Source: Mesobacillus subterraneus (GTDB taxonomy: Bacteria > Bacillota > Bacilli > Bacillales > Cytobacillaceae). From it: DNA of 64,000 nucleotides. Position 1 is the stretch's first letter; each line of letters opens with the position of its first letter. The stretch lies in NCBI RefSeq assembly GCF_023715485.1, contig NZ_JAMBOF010000015.1, positions 1 through 64,000 on the forward strand, given 5' to 3'. Position numbers and translations under genes: made by a program. Below are positions 42,866 to 52,210 of this stretch, piece by piece. Under the pieces are notes generated by a model that saw only the letters and a program-made list of their open reading frames with translations, was not told the origin of the DNA and made no database searches.

Positions 42866-43306
42866 TTATTCTACATATTGTCTCCGAAGTTTATTGAAGT
42901 ACAGGAACACTGGCAATGGAATCACAATAAAGCCAAGGCTTTTGATGATTTGGTTAATGGCTTGGTTTTTCTGTCTTGCCTTTTCTTCCTTGAGATATAG
43001 CTCATAATTAGTCCTTAGTTCCTCCTCGCTAATTTCTTTTTTGCTACCCTCAATCTTTTCGTGTATGTTCATTTGTTTGTACTCTGTGAAACTTTGATAA
43101 TAGCCTGATGGGCTGACAAGATCTGCTGTTGCCATGAATATTGAAACACCACCGCCAATGACCATCATCAACGTCGCAAACAAAACCAAGTAAGTATATA
43201 AATGCCTGACCACGTCTTCTCCCCCTTTTTCTTTGTTTTTCAAGGCAAACGCAATGATAAAGACAACGATGAAGATTAAAATAAAGAATACTAAAAAGCC
43301 AAACAA
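42866..43306 (-). CDS. Small three-helix membrane protein, unknown
   Basis: I do not recognise this protein of about 146 residues. Hydrophobic segments lie at about 2-21 (FGFLVFFILIFIVVFIIAFA), 38-60 (a YLVLFATLMMVIGGGVSIFMA stretch) and 118-135 (SLGFIVIPLPVFLYF), with a charged, probably helical region between the last two (EEELRTNYELYLKEEKARQK). The start is best placed at a TTG (43306), since GGAGGTG lies 7 bp upstream; the ATG at 43321 overlaps that site. It is a single gene between mutL and the repeat downstream of mreBH. Confidence 0.7.
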   Translation of the reverse strand: MFGFLVFFILIFIVVFIIAFALKNKEKGGEDVVRHLYTYLVLFATLMMVIGGGVSIFMATADLVSPSGYYQSFTEYKQMNIHEKIEGSKKEISEEELRTNYELYLKEEKARQKNQAINQIIKSLGFIVIPLPVFLYFNKLRRQYVE

Positions 43307-43394
43307 ATGGAGCACCTCCATTCTTCTTCTTACCTTAAATATACTGCCGAAAATAATTTTATACTATATATATATTTTCTGAAATTTCCCCCAT

Positions 43395-43429
43395 AAAAAA
43401 GACAGTGCTTCCCGGGTGGGAACACTGTC
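43395..43429 (-). terminator. mutL terminator
   Basis: GACAGTG(C)TTCCC pairs with GGGAA(C)ACTGTC (43401-43429), followed by six U on the minus strand, just beyond the mutL stop. Confidence 0.85.
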
Positions 43430-43444
43430 TCTGTATACCTATGT

Positions 43445-45364
43445 TTACATTACCCGTTTGAACATTTTTTCCATTTCGTAAGTAGAATAATGAACAATGA
43501 TCGGCCGGCCGTGCGGACATGTGAACGGATCTGAGGAACTGCGCAATTCATCGAGCAATGCCTGGATCTCATCGTTTCGCAAATGGTGATTTGCCTTGAT
43601 CGAAGCCTTGCAGCTCATCATGATGGCTGCATCCTCCCTCAGCTTTTTAATGTCTACTTTTTTCATCGCCAGCAGCTGTTCGATCATGTCCTCAATCAGC
43701 TCTTTTTCCTCGCCGTGCGGCAACCATTGCGGATGGGAGCGGATGATGAAGCTATTGTAGCCGAACGGCTCAAGGAAGACACCTACTTTTTCAAGTTCAT
43801 GCTGATGCTCATTGATTTTGATACATTCATCAGCAGAATATTCAAGCGTGATTGGCACAAGCATTTCCTGAAGCTCTGTCGCTACTTCGCCTACTTTATC
43901 CCTGAAGTACTCATACTTGATTCTCTCCTGGGCAGCATGCTGGTCAATTATATATAAGCCCCGTTCATTTTGTGCCAGAATATAGGTTCCATGCATCTGT
44001 CCGATTGGATAAAGCGGCGGAACCCGTGAACTTGTCCCTTCAATCGCTGGCAGTTGAGCACTATCAGGATCAACTTCTTGAAAACTTTCCTCTTCATCCA
44101 TTACCTGCAGCTTCTCTATACTTGAAGCGGTATTCATCACAGTCTCTTCGGCTACAAAAGCATTTTTCCAATTCGGAGTTTCCGATAATGGATAATCTTT
44201 TTGTTCGGTTGCTTGATTACGTTTGCTTAGTTCAGCAGCCTTTTCTTCAATTATTGGTTTGCTGTCTGTCCTGGAAATTGAAGTTGTTCTCTCATGGGCT
44301 GGTAAATGATCAAGATCCATAAGGATTTGTTCTGACTTTGTCTTTTCCGGTTTCTGTGCGACAAACCCAGCAGGAATCAACGCTTTCGTTTTAAATGCGT
44401 TCTTGATTACGTTAGAAACGAGCTCATTAAGCTCCTGCTCTTTACTTAAACGCACTTCCATTTTGGAAGGATGTACATTCACATCGATCAACAATGGATC
44501 CATTTCGATATTCAGCAGGACAACTGGGTATCTGCCGATTGGCAGCAAGGTATGATAGCCTTCCTGTATCGCTTTTACAAGGGCATAATTCTTAATGAAG
44601 CGGCCATTTATCATCGTCGATATATAATTCCTTGATGCCCTTGTGATTTCAGGCATCGAGATATAGCCGCTGATTTTATAATCTAATGATTCCCCTGAGA
44701 TAGGAACCATTGCCTTCACCATATTGATTCCATAAATCGCTGCCAATACCTGCCGTACATCACCATTGCCTGCCGTCTTCAATAGCTGACGGCCATTATG
44801 GACGAGCCTGAATGAAATATCAGGATTTGCCAGCGCAAGCCTGTTGACTACATCAGTAACGTTTCCAAGCTCAGTATGGATGGTTTTCATATACTTAAGG
44901 CGGGCTGGGGTGTTAAAAAACAAGTCTGTAATCGATATGTCCGTTCCTTTGCGGCTGTCTGCCTTTTCGATTGATTCGACTTTGCCGCCTTCTATCGTGA
45001 TTTTATTCCCCTCAACACCTGTGGACGTCTTCATTTCAAGCCTCGAAACGGAAGCAATACTCGGCAGTGCCTCGCCCCTGAATCCAAGAGTCCTGATCCT
45101 GAACAAGTCATTTTCATTCTTGATTTTGCTGGTCGCATGGCGCTGGAAGGCGACAAGAACATCGTCTTCTTCTATGCCATCGCCATTATCGGTAATCCTG
45201 ATTCTCGCAAGCCCTGCTTCTTCCAGATCTATTTCGATCACCGTACTGCCGGCATCTATCGAGTTCTCTAGCAGTTCCTTCACGACGGAAGCCGGGCGTT
45301 CGACTACCTCGCCAGCTGCTATTTTGTTCGATAAAGCATCATCAAGCTGAATGATTTTTCCCAT
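43445..45364 (-). CDS. mutL: DNA mismatch repair protein MutL
   Basis: MutL couples mismatch recognition to strand removal. The 639-residue protein has the GHKL ATPase N-terminus ([25 protein letters not shown] in parts, near 12-38; GFRGEAL near 94) and the C-terminal endonuclease of MutS-dependent Firmicutes: [12 protein letters not shown] near 471 and CPHGRP near 617. A variable linker of about 100 residues (330-430) joins them. It starts 32 bp after mutS. Confidence 0.95.
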   Translation of the reverse strand: MGKIIQLDDALSNKIAAGEVVERPASVVKELLENSIDAGSTVIEIDLEEAGLARIRITDNGDGIEEDDVLVAFQRHATSKIKNENDLFRIRTLGFRGEALPSIASVSRLEMKTSTGVEGNKITIEGGKVESIEKADSRKGTDISITDLFFNTPARLKYMKTIHTELGNVTDVVNRLALANPDISFRLVHNGRQLLKTAGNGDVRQVLAAIYGINMVKAMVPISGESLDYKISGYISMPEITRASRNYISTMINGRFIKNYALVKAIQEGYHTLLPIGRYPVVLLNIEMDPLLIDVNVHPSKMEVRLSKEQELNELVSNVIKNAFKTKALIPAGFVAQKPEKTKSEQILMDLDHLPAHERTTSISRTDSKPIIEEKAAELSKRNQATEQKDYPLSETPNWKNAFVAEETVMNTASSIEKLQVMDEEESFQEVDPDSAQLPAIEGTSSRVPPLYPIGQMHGTYILAQNERGLYIIDQHAAQERIKYEYFRDKVGEVATELQEMLVPITLEYSADECIKINEHQHELEKVGVFLEPFGYNSFIIRSHPQWLPHGEEKELIEDMIEQLLAMKKVDIKKLREDAAIMMSCKASIKANHHLRNDEIQALLDELRSSSDPFTCPHGRPIIVHYSTYEMEKMFKRVM

Positions 45365-45396
45365 ATCCTCACCTCCAGCATTTGATTCATTTCTTT

Positions 45397-48060
45397 TTAA
45401 TTTCTAAGCTTTTTCTGCAATTCATAAAGCACGTTCATCGCTTGAAGCGGAGTCATATCAAGGATTTCAATTCCGCTCAGTTGATCGAGGACCAGCTTTT
45501 CCTTTTTGCTTGCTGCACTTTCCTTTTTGGGTGCTGGTTCTTCATCAAAAAACGATAGCTGTGCAGCGGCTGCTGTTTCGGCAGCCTGCAGTCTGCTTTG
45601 TTCGTTTTGTGACGCGAATATAGCAGACTCTTGAACCATTCCTCCGCTTCTCTGTCCATGGAGTTCGTTTGTAACCTGGGCGTCAGTCTGCTCTAGTATT
45701 TGTAAAATTTCTGCTGCGCGTTCAATCAGCTCTGCTGGCAAATCGGCAAGCTGTGCCACATGGATACCATAACTCTTATCTGCTGCACCTTCCCGAATTT
45801 TATGCAGGAATACTACTTTCCCGTTTTGTTCAACGGCGCTCACATGGACATTCTTAAGTTTGAACAATTCATTCTCCAATGTCGTCAATTCATGATAGTG
45901 AGTTGAAAACAGCATTTTTGCGCCAATTTTATCGTGGATATACTCAATCATCGCCTGGGCGAGAGCCATTCCATCATATGTGGAAGTACCACGGCCGATT
46001 TCATCAAACAGAATCAAGCTGTCATTCGTGGCATTGGTTATCGCATTCTTTGCTTCCAGCATTTCAACCATAAACGTACTTTGACCAGATACAAGATCGT
46101 CTGCCGCACCGATTCTAGTGAACACCTGGTCGAAGATCGGCATCGATGCCTCGGATGCGGGGACGAAGCAGCCGATTTGTGCCATGATTGCTGTCAAGGC
46201 AATCTGGCGCATATACGTACTTTTACCTGACATATTTGGCCCGGTGATCAAAAGAACTTCCCGCTCTCCGTCCATATAGCAATCATTCGGCACATATTCC
46301 TGAGCATCCATTACTTTCTCGACAACTGGATGGCGGCCATCCTTCAGGACGATTTTCCTGTCTGCCGAAAATACGGGCATCACATATCGGCGCTGTTCGC
46401 TCAGCTCGGCAAATCCAAGGAGGACGTCCAGTTCACTGAGTGCCTTTGCAAGTGCTTGCAGTCTAGGAATGTATTCCTTAATTGTCTCCCGGATGCCGGT
46501 AAATAGCTGGTATTCAAGTTCAACGCTTTTTTCTTCTGCTGCGAGAATCAATTCTTCCTTTTCCTTCAGTTCAGGAGTGATGAAGCGCTCAGCGTTCGAA
46601 AGCGTCTGTTTTCGTTCATATTGGCCTTCCTGCAGTAAATGCAAGTTTGCTCTTGTTACTTCGATATAGTAGCCAAAAATCCGGTTATAGCCGACCTTCA
46701 AGGATTTAATGCCTGTTTTTTCGCGCTCCTGGCGTTCAAGCATCGCAATCCATGTCTTTCCGTTTCTGCTTGCATCACGGTACTGATCAAGCTGCTCGTC
46801 ATATCCATCACGGATGATATTGCCTTCCTTCACGGACATTGGCGGGTTGTCAACGATTGCCTGTTCCAGCAAATCCGCAGCCTCTTCACATGGGTCAAGG
46901 CGATCAGCCATTCTGACTGCTTCTTCATGGGGCAGGCTCTCTAAAATATGCTTTAAAGATGGAACCTGGAGTAAAGACCTTTTTAGCTGCATTAAATCCC
47001 TTGGATTTAAATTGCCAAAGGCAACCCTTCCTGCGAGCCTCTCCAAATCATATACTTCTTTTAGCTTTTCCCGTAATTCCTGGCGCTCGAAAAACTGGTC
47101 CACAAAAAGCTGGACCATTTCCTGCCTGGAATTGATTTCTTTCTTATCAATAAGGGGCCTGCTAATCCATTGCTTCAGCATTCTTCCGCCCATAGCCGTC
47201 ATTGTTTCATCAAGCAGCCATAATAGCGTGCCTTTTTTAGCTGTGGAACGGATTGTTTCCGTCAACTCAAGATTACGCTTCGAAAAATAATCGATTTTCA
47301 TAAATTGCTGGACTTTGTAAACAGACACCTTTTGGAGATGGTCCAGGCTTCGTTTCTGGGTCCTGTACAAGTAATTGAACAATCTGGAAGCAGTCACTTT
47401 TAACTGATCATTATCAAGGTCCGCAAAAAGTTCTAGGAAGCTGTCATTTTGTTCAGTGTTATCCTCCATCGATAACGCCAGAATCGACCGCTCCTTCAGC
47501 TTCTTCTGTATTTCAGGTGAGAGTGAGCTTTCGATGACGACTTCCTTTGCGCCAGACATCGACAGTTCGTTGATCAGCTCATCAATATTCCCCGATATTA
47601 ATGTCGCCCTGCTTTCACCTGTCGTCAGGTCACTGCAGGCGAAACCGTACGTGTGATTAGGAAAAACGGAAACAGCCGCGATAAAATTGTTTTCTTTATC
47701 CGTTAGACCGCGCCCCTCCATCATTGTGCCCGGAGTAATCAGCTGGACAACTTCCCTTCTCACCACACCCTTTGCCGTTTTCGGATCTTCAGTCTGCTCG
47801 CAGATTGCAACCTTATATCCCTTTGCAATCAATTGTTCAATATAGTTAGGAGCGGAATGGTAAGGCACACCACACATTGGAATGCGTTCCTCACCGCCGC
47901 CCTCTCTGCTTGTAAGCGTGATTTCGAGTTCCTTGGAAGCCTTAAGGGCATCCTCAAAGAACATCTCATAAAAGTCGCCCAGGCGAAAAAATAAAAAGGC
48001 ATCCTGGTAATCTGCCTTAACTTGCAAGTATTGCTTGATCATAGGGGTATATGTAGCCAT
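45397..48060 (-). CDS. mutS: DNA mismatch repair protein MutS
   Basis: MutS recognises base mismatches. The 887-residue protein has the mismatch-binding Phe-X-Glu in [11 protein letters not shown] (near 28-38), the connector and clamp domains, and the ATPase with Walker [11 protein letters not shown] near 604 and [12 protein letters not shown] near 683. The C-terminal 90 residues are Ala/Gln/Glu-rich and end in a MutL/beta-clamp-like [22 protein letters not shown] segment (in two parts). The ATG at 48060 follows GGAGG; the TTG four codons earlier is part of that region. Confidence 0.95.
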   Translation of the reverse strand: MATYTPMIKQYLQVKADYQDAFLFFRLGDFYEMFFEDALKASKELEITLTSREGGGEERIPMCGVPYHSAPNYIEQLIAKGYKVAICEQTEDPKTAKGVVRREVVQLITPGTMMEGRGLTDKENNFIAAVSVFPNHTYGFACSDLTTGESRATLISGNIDELINELSMSGAKEVVIESSLSPEIQKKLKERSILALSMEDNTEQNDSFLELFADLDNDQLKVTASRLFNYLYRTQKRSLDHLQKVSVYKVQQFMKIDYFSKRNLELTETIRSTAKKGTLLWLLDETMTAMGGRMLKQWISRPLIDKKEINSRQEMVQLFVDQFFERQELREKLKEVYDLERLAGRVAFGNLNPRDLMQLKRSLLQVPSLKHILESLPHEEAVRMADRLDPCEEAADLLEQAIVDNPPMSVKEGNIIRDGYDEQLDQYRDASRNGKTWIAMLERQEREKTGIKSLKVGYNRIFGYYIEVTRANLHLLQEGQYERKQTLSNAERFITPELKEKEELILAAEEKSVELEYQLFTGIRETIKEYIPRLQALAKALSELDVLLGFAELSEQRRYVMPVFSADRKIVLKDGRHPVVEKVMDAQEYVPNDCYMDGEREVLLITGPNMSGKSTYMRQIALTAIMAQIGCFVPASEASMPIFDQVFTRIGAADDLVSGQSTFMVEMLEAKNAITNATNDSLILFDEIGRGTSTYDGMALAQAMIEYIHDKIGAKMLFSTHYHELTTLENELFKLKNVHVSAVEQNGKVVFLHKIREGAADKSYGIHVAQLADLPAELIERAAEILQILEQTDAQVTNELHGQRSGGMVQESAIFASQNEQSRLQAAETAAAAQLSFFDEEPAPKKESAASKKEKLVLDQLSGIEILDMTPLQAMNVLYELQKKLRN

Positions 48061-48185
48061 ATTATCCTCCAAAATTCACTTTGTTTCGATCTATTACTCT
48101 AAATATCTATTATAACTCGACAAAAGTTAATTTTCGATAGAATCCCCTTAAAAAGAATTACCAGTGGATAATTCTCTTTAGACGC

Positions 48186-48219
48186 AAAAAGAAACAGGAC
48201 CAGTGACTGCCCTGTTTCT
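48186..48219 (-). terminator. Terminator after NarL-type regulator
   Basis: AGAAACAGG pairs with CCTGTTTCT across a 12-nt loop, followed by a T-rich flank on the minus strand. The arm overlaps the stop codon of the response regulator. Confidence 0.65.
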
Positions 48220-48844
48220 ACGTTTGAAATACATTATGTTTCCGTGCCATTTCTACCCATTCATACCGTTTATGTGTCTCCAGCTTTTCTCCTATTTTTT
48301 GACGATGGTTTTCAACTGTTTTCACCGATATATCCAGCCTTTCAGCGATGTCTTTTTGTGAGTATCCCATTACGGTCAGGATGAAGACCTCTTTTTCTCG
48401 CTTTGTGATCGGCAAATCGATCTGATGAAAATGATGACCATCAGATTCATCCTCAAACACATGGTTATCGAACACTTTCTGATTGGCCAGTATCAAATCA
48501 AGTGACTGGACGAGGTCATCACGCTTAAGCTGCTTGATTAAATAACCGTCAGCACCCGCCTCGTAGGCTTTTTTCTGGTAACCGATATCATCATGCATTG
48601 AAAATACAACAATTTTTGCATCTGGGAGTATTTTTCGCAACCGCTCAAGTGTGGTCAAGCCATCCAGGCCGCCCGGCATCGAGAGGTCGAGCATGACCAA
48701 ATCGGCAGAGAAATTTTCAGCCGCCTTCAGAGCCTCATAACCATCGCACACACACATCCTGCCATCAACGCAAAAGGATTGCTGCAAAAGCATACTTAAC
48801 CCGTCTCGCACGATTTCATGGTCATCGATGATCATTAAATTCAT
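48218..48844 (-). CDS. NarL/FixJ-type response regulator
   Basis: The 208-residue cytosolic transcription factor has a receiver domain with acidic pocket Asp7-Asp8, phospho-acceptor Asp53 (VMLDLSMPGG) and Lys near 103. A C-terminal LuxR-type helix-turn-helix follows (LPITKREKEVFILTVMGYSQKDIAERLDISVKTVENH in parts, near 148-184). The start at 48844 lies within the last codons of the kinase gene (overlap of 23 bp) with GGGAG upstream, so the pair is co-translated. Target genes are unknown; the nearby molybdoenzyme operon is the first candidate. Confidence 0.88.
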   Translation of the reverse strand: MNLMIIDDHEIVRDGLSMLLQQSFCVDGRMCVCDGYEALKAAENFSADLVMLDLSMPGGLDGLTTLERLRKILPDAKIVVFSMHDDIGYQKKAYEAGADGYLIKQLKRDDLVQSLDLILANQKVFDNHVFEDESDGHHFHQIDLPITKREKEVFILTVMGYSQKDIAERLDISVKTVENHRQKIGEKLETHKRYEWVEMARKHNVFQT

Positions 48845-49865
48845 CTTCTCTCTCTCCCTCACTTCGTGTTAAAGAAACAAACCCTTCTACCCGAGTTGGA
48901 CCACCTTCCTTACTAATCCAACGGATGTCCCCACTTAGCATCTTGCACCTTTCATACATATGTTTCAGGCCAAGTCCATTGCTTTTACAGCCATCTGCAA
49001 TGAACCCGTTGCCATTATCATATAAATTGAAAAAGATATATTGATAGTACGATTTTAAATGAATGGACAAATATGTCGCCTGACCATGCCGAACAGCGTT
49101 TGCGACACTTTCCTGGATGACCCGGAACAAATGCAGTTCTTTTTCCGGATCGAAGTGATGGTCCTGTTCGATATCGATTTGTAAAAAGATATCGATTTGA
49201 TACAGCTTCCTCCAGTCCTTCACTGCCTCAGCCAAGGATTTCTTCAAACCGATGTCGTATACAATTTCCGGTCTTAGGCTTTTAGTGAGGTGTTTAATAT
49301 CACTGAGCGTCTTTTCCATGACATTGACCATATTTGAAATATGGTTCTGGTATTTTTCATCGCTAATATTTTGTCTGATTACTTCCAGACCGAGAAAAAT
49401 GCTATAGACACTTTGACCGATGTGGTCATGGAGCTCCCGGGCAATTCTTTTCCGCTCAGCTTCCTGGGCTAGCATCGTCTCCTGGACAAGCAGTTCATGT
49501 AATCGGGCCCGTTCACTATTTTCATTTTTTATGGGCTGACGGATTCTGAGGATAAAGTATTCTCGATCCGATGTACTCAGTTTCTTTAAGGACATTTCAA
49601 ATTCTTCAAGTCCTTCATACACAGCCATATGTGAATTAAAAAAAGGAATCGGATCGTCCGAAGTTAAAATACAGCGGTTTTCGTCTTTTTCAACCTCCCG
49701 ATCCTGGCAATACGTACAATAAGGTACTTTTTCGCCAATTTCCCAGCCCGTCATGGCAAAAGCTTTTTCATTCATATAATGTATCGTCCGCCCTTGATCC
49801 ATCAGGATAATTCCTTCAGGCAAGTGGTCGACAATTTCAGCTAAAACTTCCTTCTGCATCAACAT
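48822..49865 (-). CDS. NreB-like PAS sensor histidine kinase
   Basis: This soluble kinase of 347 residues lacks membrane segments. It has an N-terminal PAS domain (about 5-60), then Cys50-x2-Cys53 and Cys65 (YCTYCQDREVEKDENRC). A HisKA_3 domain with His146 in RIARELHDHIGQS and a HATPase_c domain (VIQESVANAVRHG near 242; DNGNGF near 276; GLGLKHMYERC near 291) follow. Cytosolic kinases of this class such as NreB bind an oxygen-labile FeS cluster with four cysteines; the fourth position here is Thr. It may thus sense O2 or redox differently. The ATG at 49865 follows GGGGGA. Confidence 0.83.
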   Translation of the reverse strand: MLMQKEVLAEIVDHLPEGIILMDQGRTIHYMNEKAFAMTGWEIGEKVPYCTYCQDREVEKDENRCILTSDDPIPFFNSHMAVYEGLEEFEMSLKKLSTSDREYFILRIRQPIKNENSERARLHELLVQETMLAQEAERKRIARELHDHIGQSVYSIFLGLEVIRQNISDEKYQNHISNMVNVMEKTLSDIKHLTKSLRPEIVYDIGLKKSLAEAVKDWRKLYQIDIFLQIDIEQDHHFDPEKELHLFRVIQESVANAVRHGQATYLSIHLKSYYQYIFFNLYDNGNGFIADGCKSNGLGLKHMYERCKMLSGDIRWISKEGGPTRVEGFVSLTRSEGEREDEFNDHR

Positions 49866-50026
49866 ATAAATCCCCCGAAAAAAAATCATCTAACAGGATT
49901 ACGAAGCTCTTTACTCTTACATTTTAACCCCTATTTTCTACGGAACGGCAGCTGGATTATTAACATTAGGTGAATGTTTTAAAATACACTAATTCTTGGA
50001 TAAGATAATCCGCTCCAAAAAAAAAA

Positions 50027-50045
50027 ACAGGCTGAAATTCAGCCT
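50027..50045 (-). terminator. Terminator of DnaD-like gene
   Basis: There is a CAGGCTGA / TCAGCCTG hairpin with a 3-nt loop and a long A-run (50016-50026), equal to poly-U on the minus transcript. Confidence 0.85.
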
Positions 50046-50061
50046 GCCTAAATTCACAAAA

Positions 50062-50388
50062 TTATTTTATTGTGGTCAATACTTGTTCAATATCCTCATT
50101 TGCCATTTCGATTGCCTGCGGCATGGTCCTTATTTCCTTGGATGCCCAGTAATCATAAAGCCGAGCCACATCATTGCGGTTATACACCTGATTTCCAAAG
50201 TAGCTATAAAAATAGGCAAGCAAAACATTCACCACATTTGCCGGGAGTTTTTTTCTTGTTGAAATTGATCTTAATGCGATATTTTCCAGACCGCGGATAT
50301 TGTTATTTGTAAATTTCTCCACCACTTCAATTGGCAAAGCGGTCTCACAGAAACGAAGGAATTCTGGGTCATTTAATAGTTTATTCAT
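50062..50388 (-). CDS. DnaD/DnaB_2-like small protein
   Basis: The protein has 108 residues and I cannot name it. Residues about 45-95 (LPANVVNVLLAYFYSY, NRNDVARLYDYWASKEIRTMPQAIEMA) follow the pattern of the DnaD/DnaB C-terminal replication-initiation domain (short helix, then LYDYWASK..I.T..QA). It lacks the winged-helix domain of DnaD, so a direct role in helicase loading is unlikely or partial. The ATG at 50388 has AGGAGA upstream. It follows a 47-codon frame by 16 bp and is closed by a good terminator. Confidence 0.65.
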   Translation of the reverse strand: MNKLLNDPEFLRFCETALPIEVVEKFTNNNIRGLENIALRSISTRKKLPANVVNVLLAYFYSYFGNQVYNRNDVARLYDYWASKEIRTMPQAIEMANEDIEQVLTTIK

Positions 50389-50404
50389 TGAAAAATCTCC
50401 TGCT

Positions 50405-50548
50405 TTATATTGTCTTGATCGCGTTCTCCAATAGTTCAATGTCCTTTGATATTTCTTTCCTTATCCTGACATCCATGCATCTTTGGAATTCTTTATGCAG
50501 CCTTCTAAGTTCTTCATGAAAGATTCGATACTCAAAGTTGTTTTCCAT
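50405..50548 (-). CDS. Small charged protein, 47 residues
   Basis: This short frame starts MENNFEYRIFHEELRRLHKE and is very rich in Glu, Lys and Arg, probably a single amphipathic helix pair. A GAGGG ribosome binding site lies about 5 bp upstream. It ends 16 bp before the DnaD-like gene, so the two would form a small operon. Function is unknown; it resembles Spo0E-type helical hairpins only in size and lacks the SQELD signature. Confidence 0.5.
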   Translation of the reverse strand: MENNFEYRIFHEELRRLHKEFQRCMDVRIRKEISKDIELLENAIKTI

Positions 50549-50733
50549 AATCGCCCTCATTATTCTTGACTGTTCTAGAAAATATTTTCCCGTTTTTTCC
50601 TTGCGGTAAACAAATTTCTTATGAGGGATGTTAATATCCTAACATTACCATTAAGCGGACATGAAACGAAAGAGGTATTTTGGTCTATTTCATTTTCCCA
50701 ACAACTCATTTTATATTTGTCCACCCGGACTTT

Positions 50734-50830
50734 GATGACGTACAGTAATAATAAGTTGCGCTCCATTATTGTCCGTCATCACCTGGATGATGGACAGTAA
50801 TCTTCGTTTCCGCCCCATTATCGTTCGTTA
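50734..50830. repeat. Alternating 16-bp words, 31/21/31 spacing
   Basis: A word ATTATTGTCCGTCATC and variants occur four times in alternating orientation: minus at 50734-50749, plus at 50765-50780, minus at 50786-50801, plus at 50817-50830. Starts are 31, 21 and 31 bp apart, that is, three, two and three helical turns. It lies between the NUDIX gene and the small charged protein gene. Confidence 0.7.
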
Positions 50831-50854
50831 AACAGTTTAACCTATCTCTTCTTT

Positions 50855-51301
50855 TTAAAAGAATCCGATCATTTCCTCAGCCCTACAAACAGCCCAGCTT
50901 TGATGTTCATGGAACAACCGTTCCATTGCCTTGGAAGGCTCCATCCACTTGAGAAAGTGGCCTGCTTCAGCTTGAACTCCTGCCTTTCCTGCTAAATTAC
51001 CAAAATAAAAATGTCCCTCACTTAAATAGTGTTTCCTTTCATTTGAAGAGTAAAAGTAGCGCCGGGCACTTCCGATAAATCCTCCTATTTCAACAAGCAT
51101 TCCCATTTCTTCGATGCCTTCTCTTCTAAGACATTCTTCATGGCTTTCTCCGCTCTCCAAACCACCACCAGGTAAAAAAAATTTTCCATCAGCAGTTTGA
51201 ATTAAAGCGATTTTGTCATGTGGGTCATTAAAAACGACTCCATATACAGCTGGTCTCCTGACATACCGAACTCCAGGTTCCTTATTACCAAAATTAATCA
51301 T
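50855..51301 (-). CDS. NUDIX hydrolase
   Basis: The 148-residue protein has a complete Nudix box (GGGLESGESHEECLRREGIEEMGM, read in parts, near 46-69), which binds Mg and a nucleoside diphosphate-linked substrate. The N-terminal GVRYVRRPAVYGVVFND is usual for MutT-like members. The substrate is unknown. It begins with ATG after GAGGTAGAG and is 14 bp downstream of a 58-residue membrane protein, so these two are probably cotranscribed. Confidence 0.88.
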   Translation of the reverse strand: MINFGNKEPGVRYVRRPAVYGVVFNDPHDKIALIQTADGKFFLPGGGLESGESHEECLRREGIEEMGMLVEIGGFIGSARRYFYSSNERKHYLSEGHFYFGNLAGKAGVQAEAGHFLKWMEPSKAMERLFHEHQSWAVCRAEEMIGFF

Positions 51302-51315
51302 TTTCTCTACCTCAA

Positions 51316-51492
51316 TCAGTCCATAAGCTTCATGAACAACATAAACAAGATCGTAACTGAAAAAAATCCAAAGACAAAATAGCCAAAATACCGAAGCGGT
51401 TTAGGTAGTTTTTTTAAGTCGACATCCGTTGGGTAGCCTTCAATTTGGTTCATGTGTTCCATTGCATCATTAATGGGTTTTTTATCTGACAA
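51316..51492 (-). CDS. Small single-pass membrane protein, 58 residues
   Basis: This short gene opens with TTG, preceded by a strong AGGAGGAG ribosome binding site at 7 bp. The product begins MSDKKPINDAMEHMNQIEGY. Residues about 34-56 (RYFGYFVFGFFSVTILFMLF) form one transmembrane helix, and the N-terminal half is soluble and charged. The length and unusual start codon would make automated callers miss it. It is upstream of the NUDIX gene with a 14-bp gap. Function is unknown. Confidence 0.7.
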   Translation of the reverse strand: MSDKKPINDAMEHMNQIEGYPTDVDLKKLPKPLRYFGYFVFGFFSVTILFMLFMKLMD

Positions 51493-51654
51493 GTTAATCT
51501 CCTCCTATTAAGAATTATCCTTTGTTATATGAGTATCACTTTGTACCACTATTTACGTTAGCTGAAAGTAAAAGATTCATATATGGTTTCATTTGTTTGA
51601 TTTTAGTTTTTCAGGTTTATTGGTTACCTGATGCAGGATGCTCTTAATCGAAAG

Positions 51655-51896
51655 GCTCTGTTAAATTAGGCTGTTGATTTTCGTTCCAGGCGCTTCGCTT
51701 TCCGCGGGGCTGGCGGCGAGCCTCCTCGTCGCTATTCGCTCCTGCGGGGTCTCACCTGTCCATCTGATCCCGCAGGACATTGATTGGGCTTCCTCGAACC
51801 TGCCCACGCACGATGGAAATGCGTTAGCATTTTCGGAGGAGTCTTCGCGCCTTCCACTACAATCAACAGGGTTAAATAACAACATTGAGCTTTAAC
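51655..51896. mobile_element. MITE-like repeat, copy 3
   Basis: The compact copy starts with GCTCTGTTAAA (51655-51665) and CTGTTGATTTTCGTTCCAGG, and ends AATCAACAGG... then GAGCTTTAAC. It shares the full core with copy 4 only 315 bp away, in the same orientation. Frames through it are not conserved between copies. Confidence 0.75.
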
Positions 51897-52041
51897 TAAA
51901 TTGATGTTTGTTCCATCCTGCCATCGCTCTCTTCTTTTCGTGCTTTATTATATAGTTCTTGGTGTTGTCATACATTCCCTTTTTCAAGATGGAAATATTT
52001 GCTTGTACCTTCCATCTTAAATTCGATAATCTCTGAGACAT
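51892..52041 (-). CDS. Doubtful basic small frame, 49 residues
   Basis: An ATG frame (MSQRLSNLRWKVQANIS...) rich in Lys fills most of the gap between the two repeat copies. There is no ribosome binding site, so it may be the remnant of a larger gene. It is listed so that the stretch is accounted for. Confidence 0.2.
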   Translation of the reverse strand: MSQRLSNLRWKVQANISILKKGMYDNTKNYIIKHEKKRAMAGWNKHQFS

Positions 52042-52115
52042 TTATGAAGGGGCTTCACTTAGCAGAGACATATCTTCTAAAAGGAAGGAAAAGAACGATG
52101 GTTCAAAACATAAAA

Positions 52116-52140
52116 GCCTGAACTCATTGTGAGTTCAGGC
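52116..52140. terminator. Duplicate of the nrfD terminator hairpin
   Basis: This 25-bp hairpin (11-bp arms starting GCCTGAACTCA) is identical to the one at 52683-52707. There is no gene ending here, so it appears to be a copy left by duplication or insertion of the sequence between. Confidence 0.7.
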
Positions 52141-52210
52141 TATACTGTAGACAAACTCGATGAAAATCGGGCTTGTTTATAGTCTTTTTTTTGGTTAGTG
52201 GGGGGGAATG

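Noticed and set aside
50575-50766. 63-codon frame with start at 50766
   Set aside because: No ribosome binding site, and it runs into the alternating word array; no recognisable protein features.
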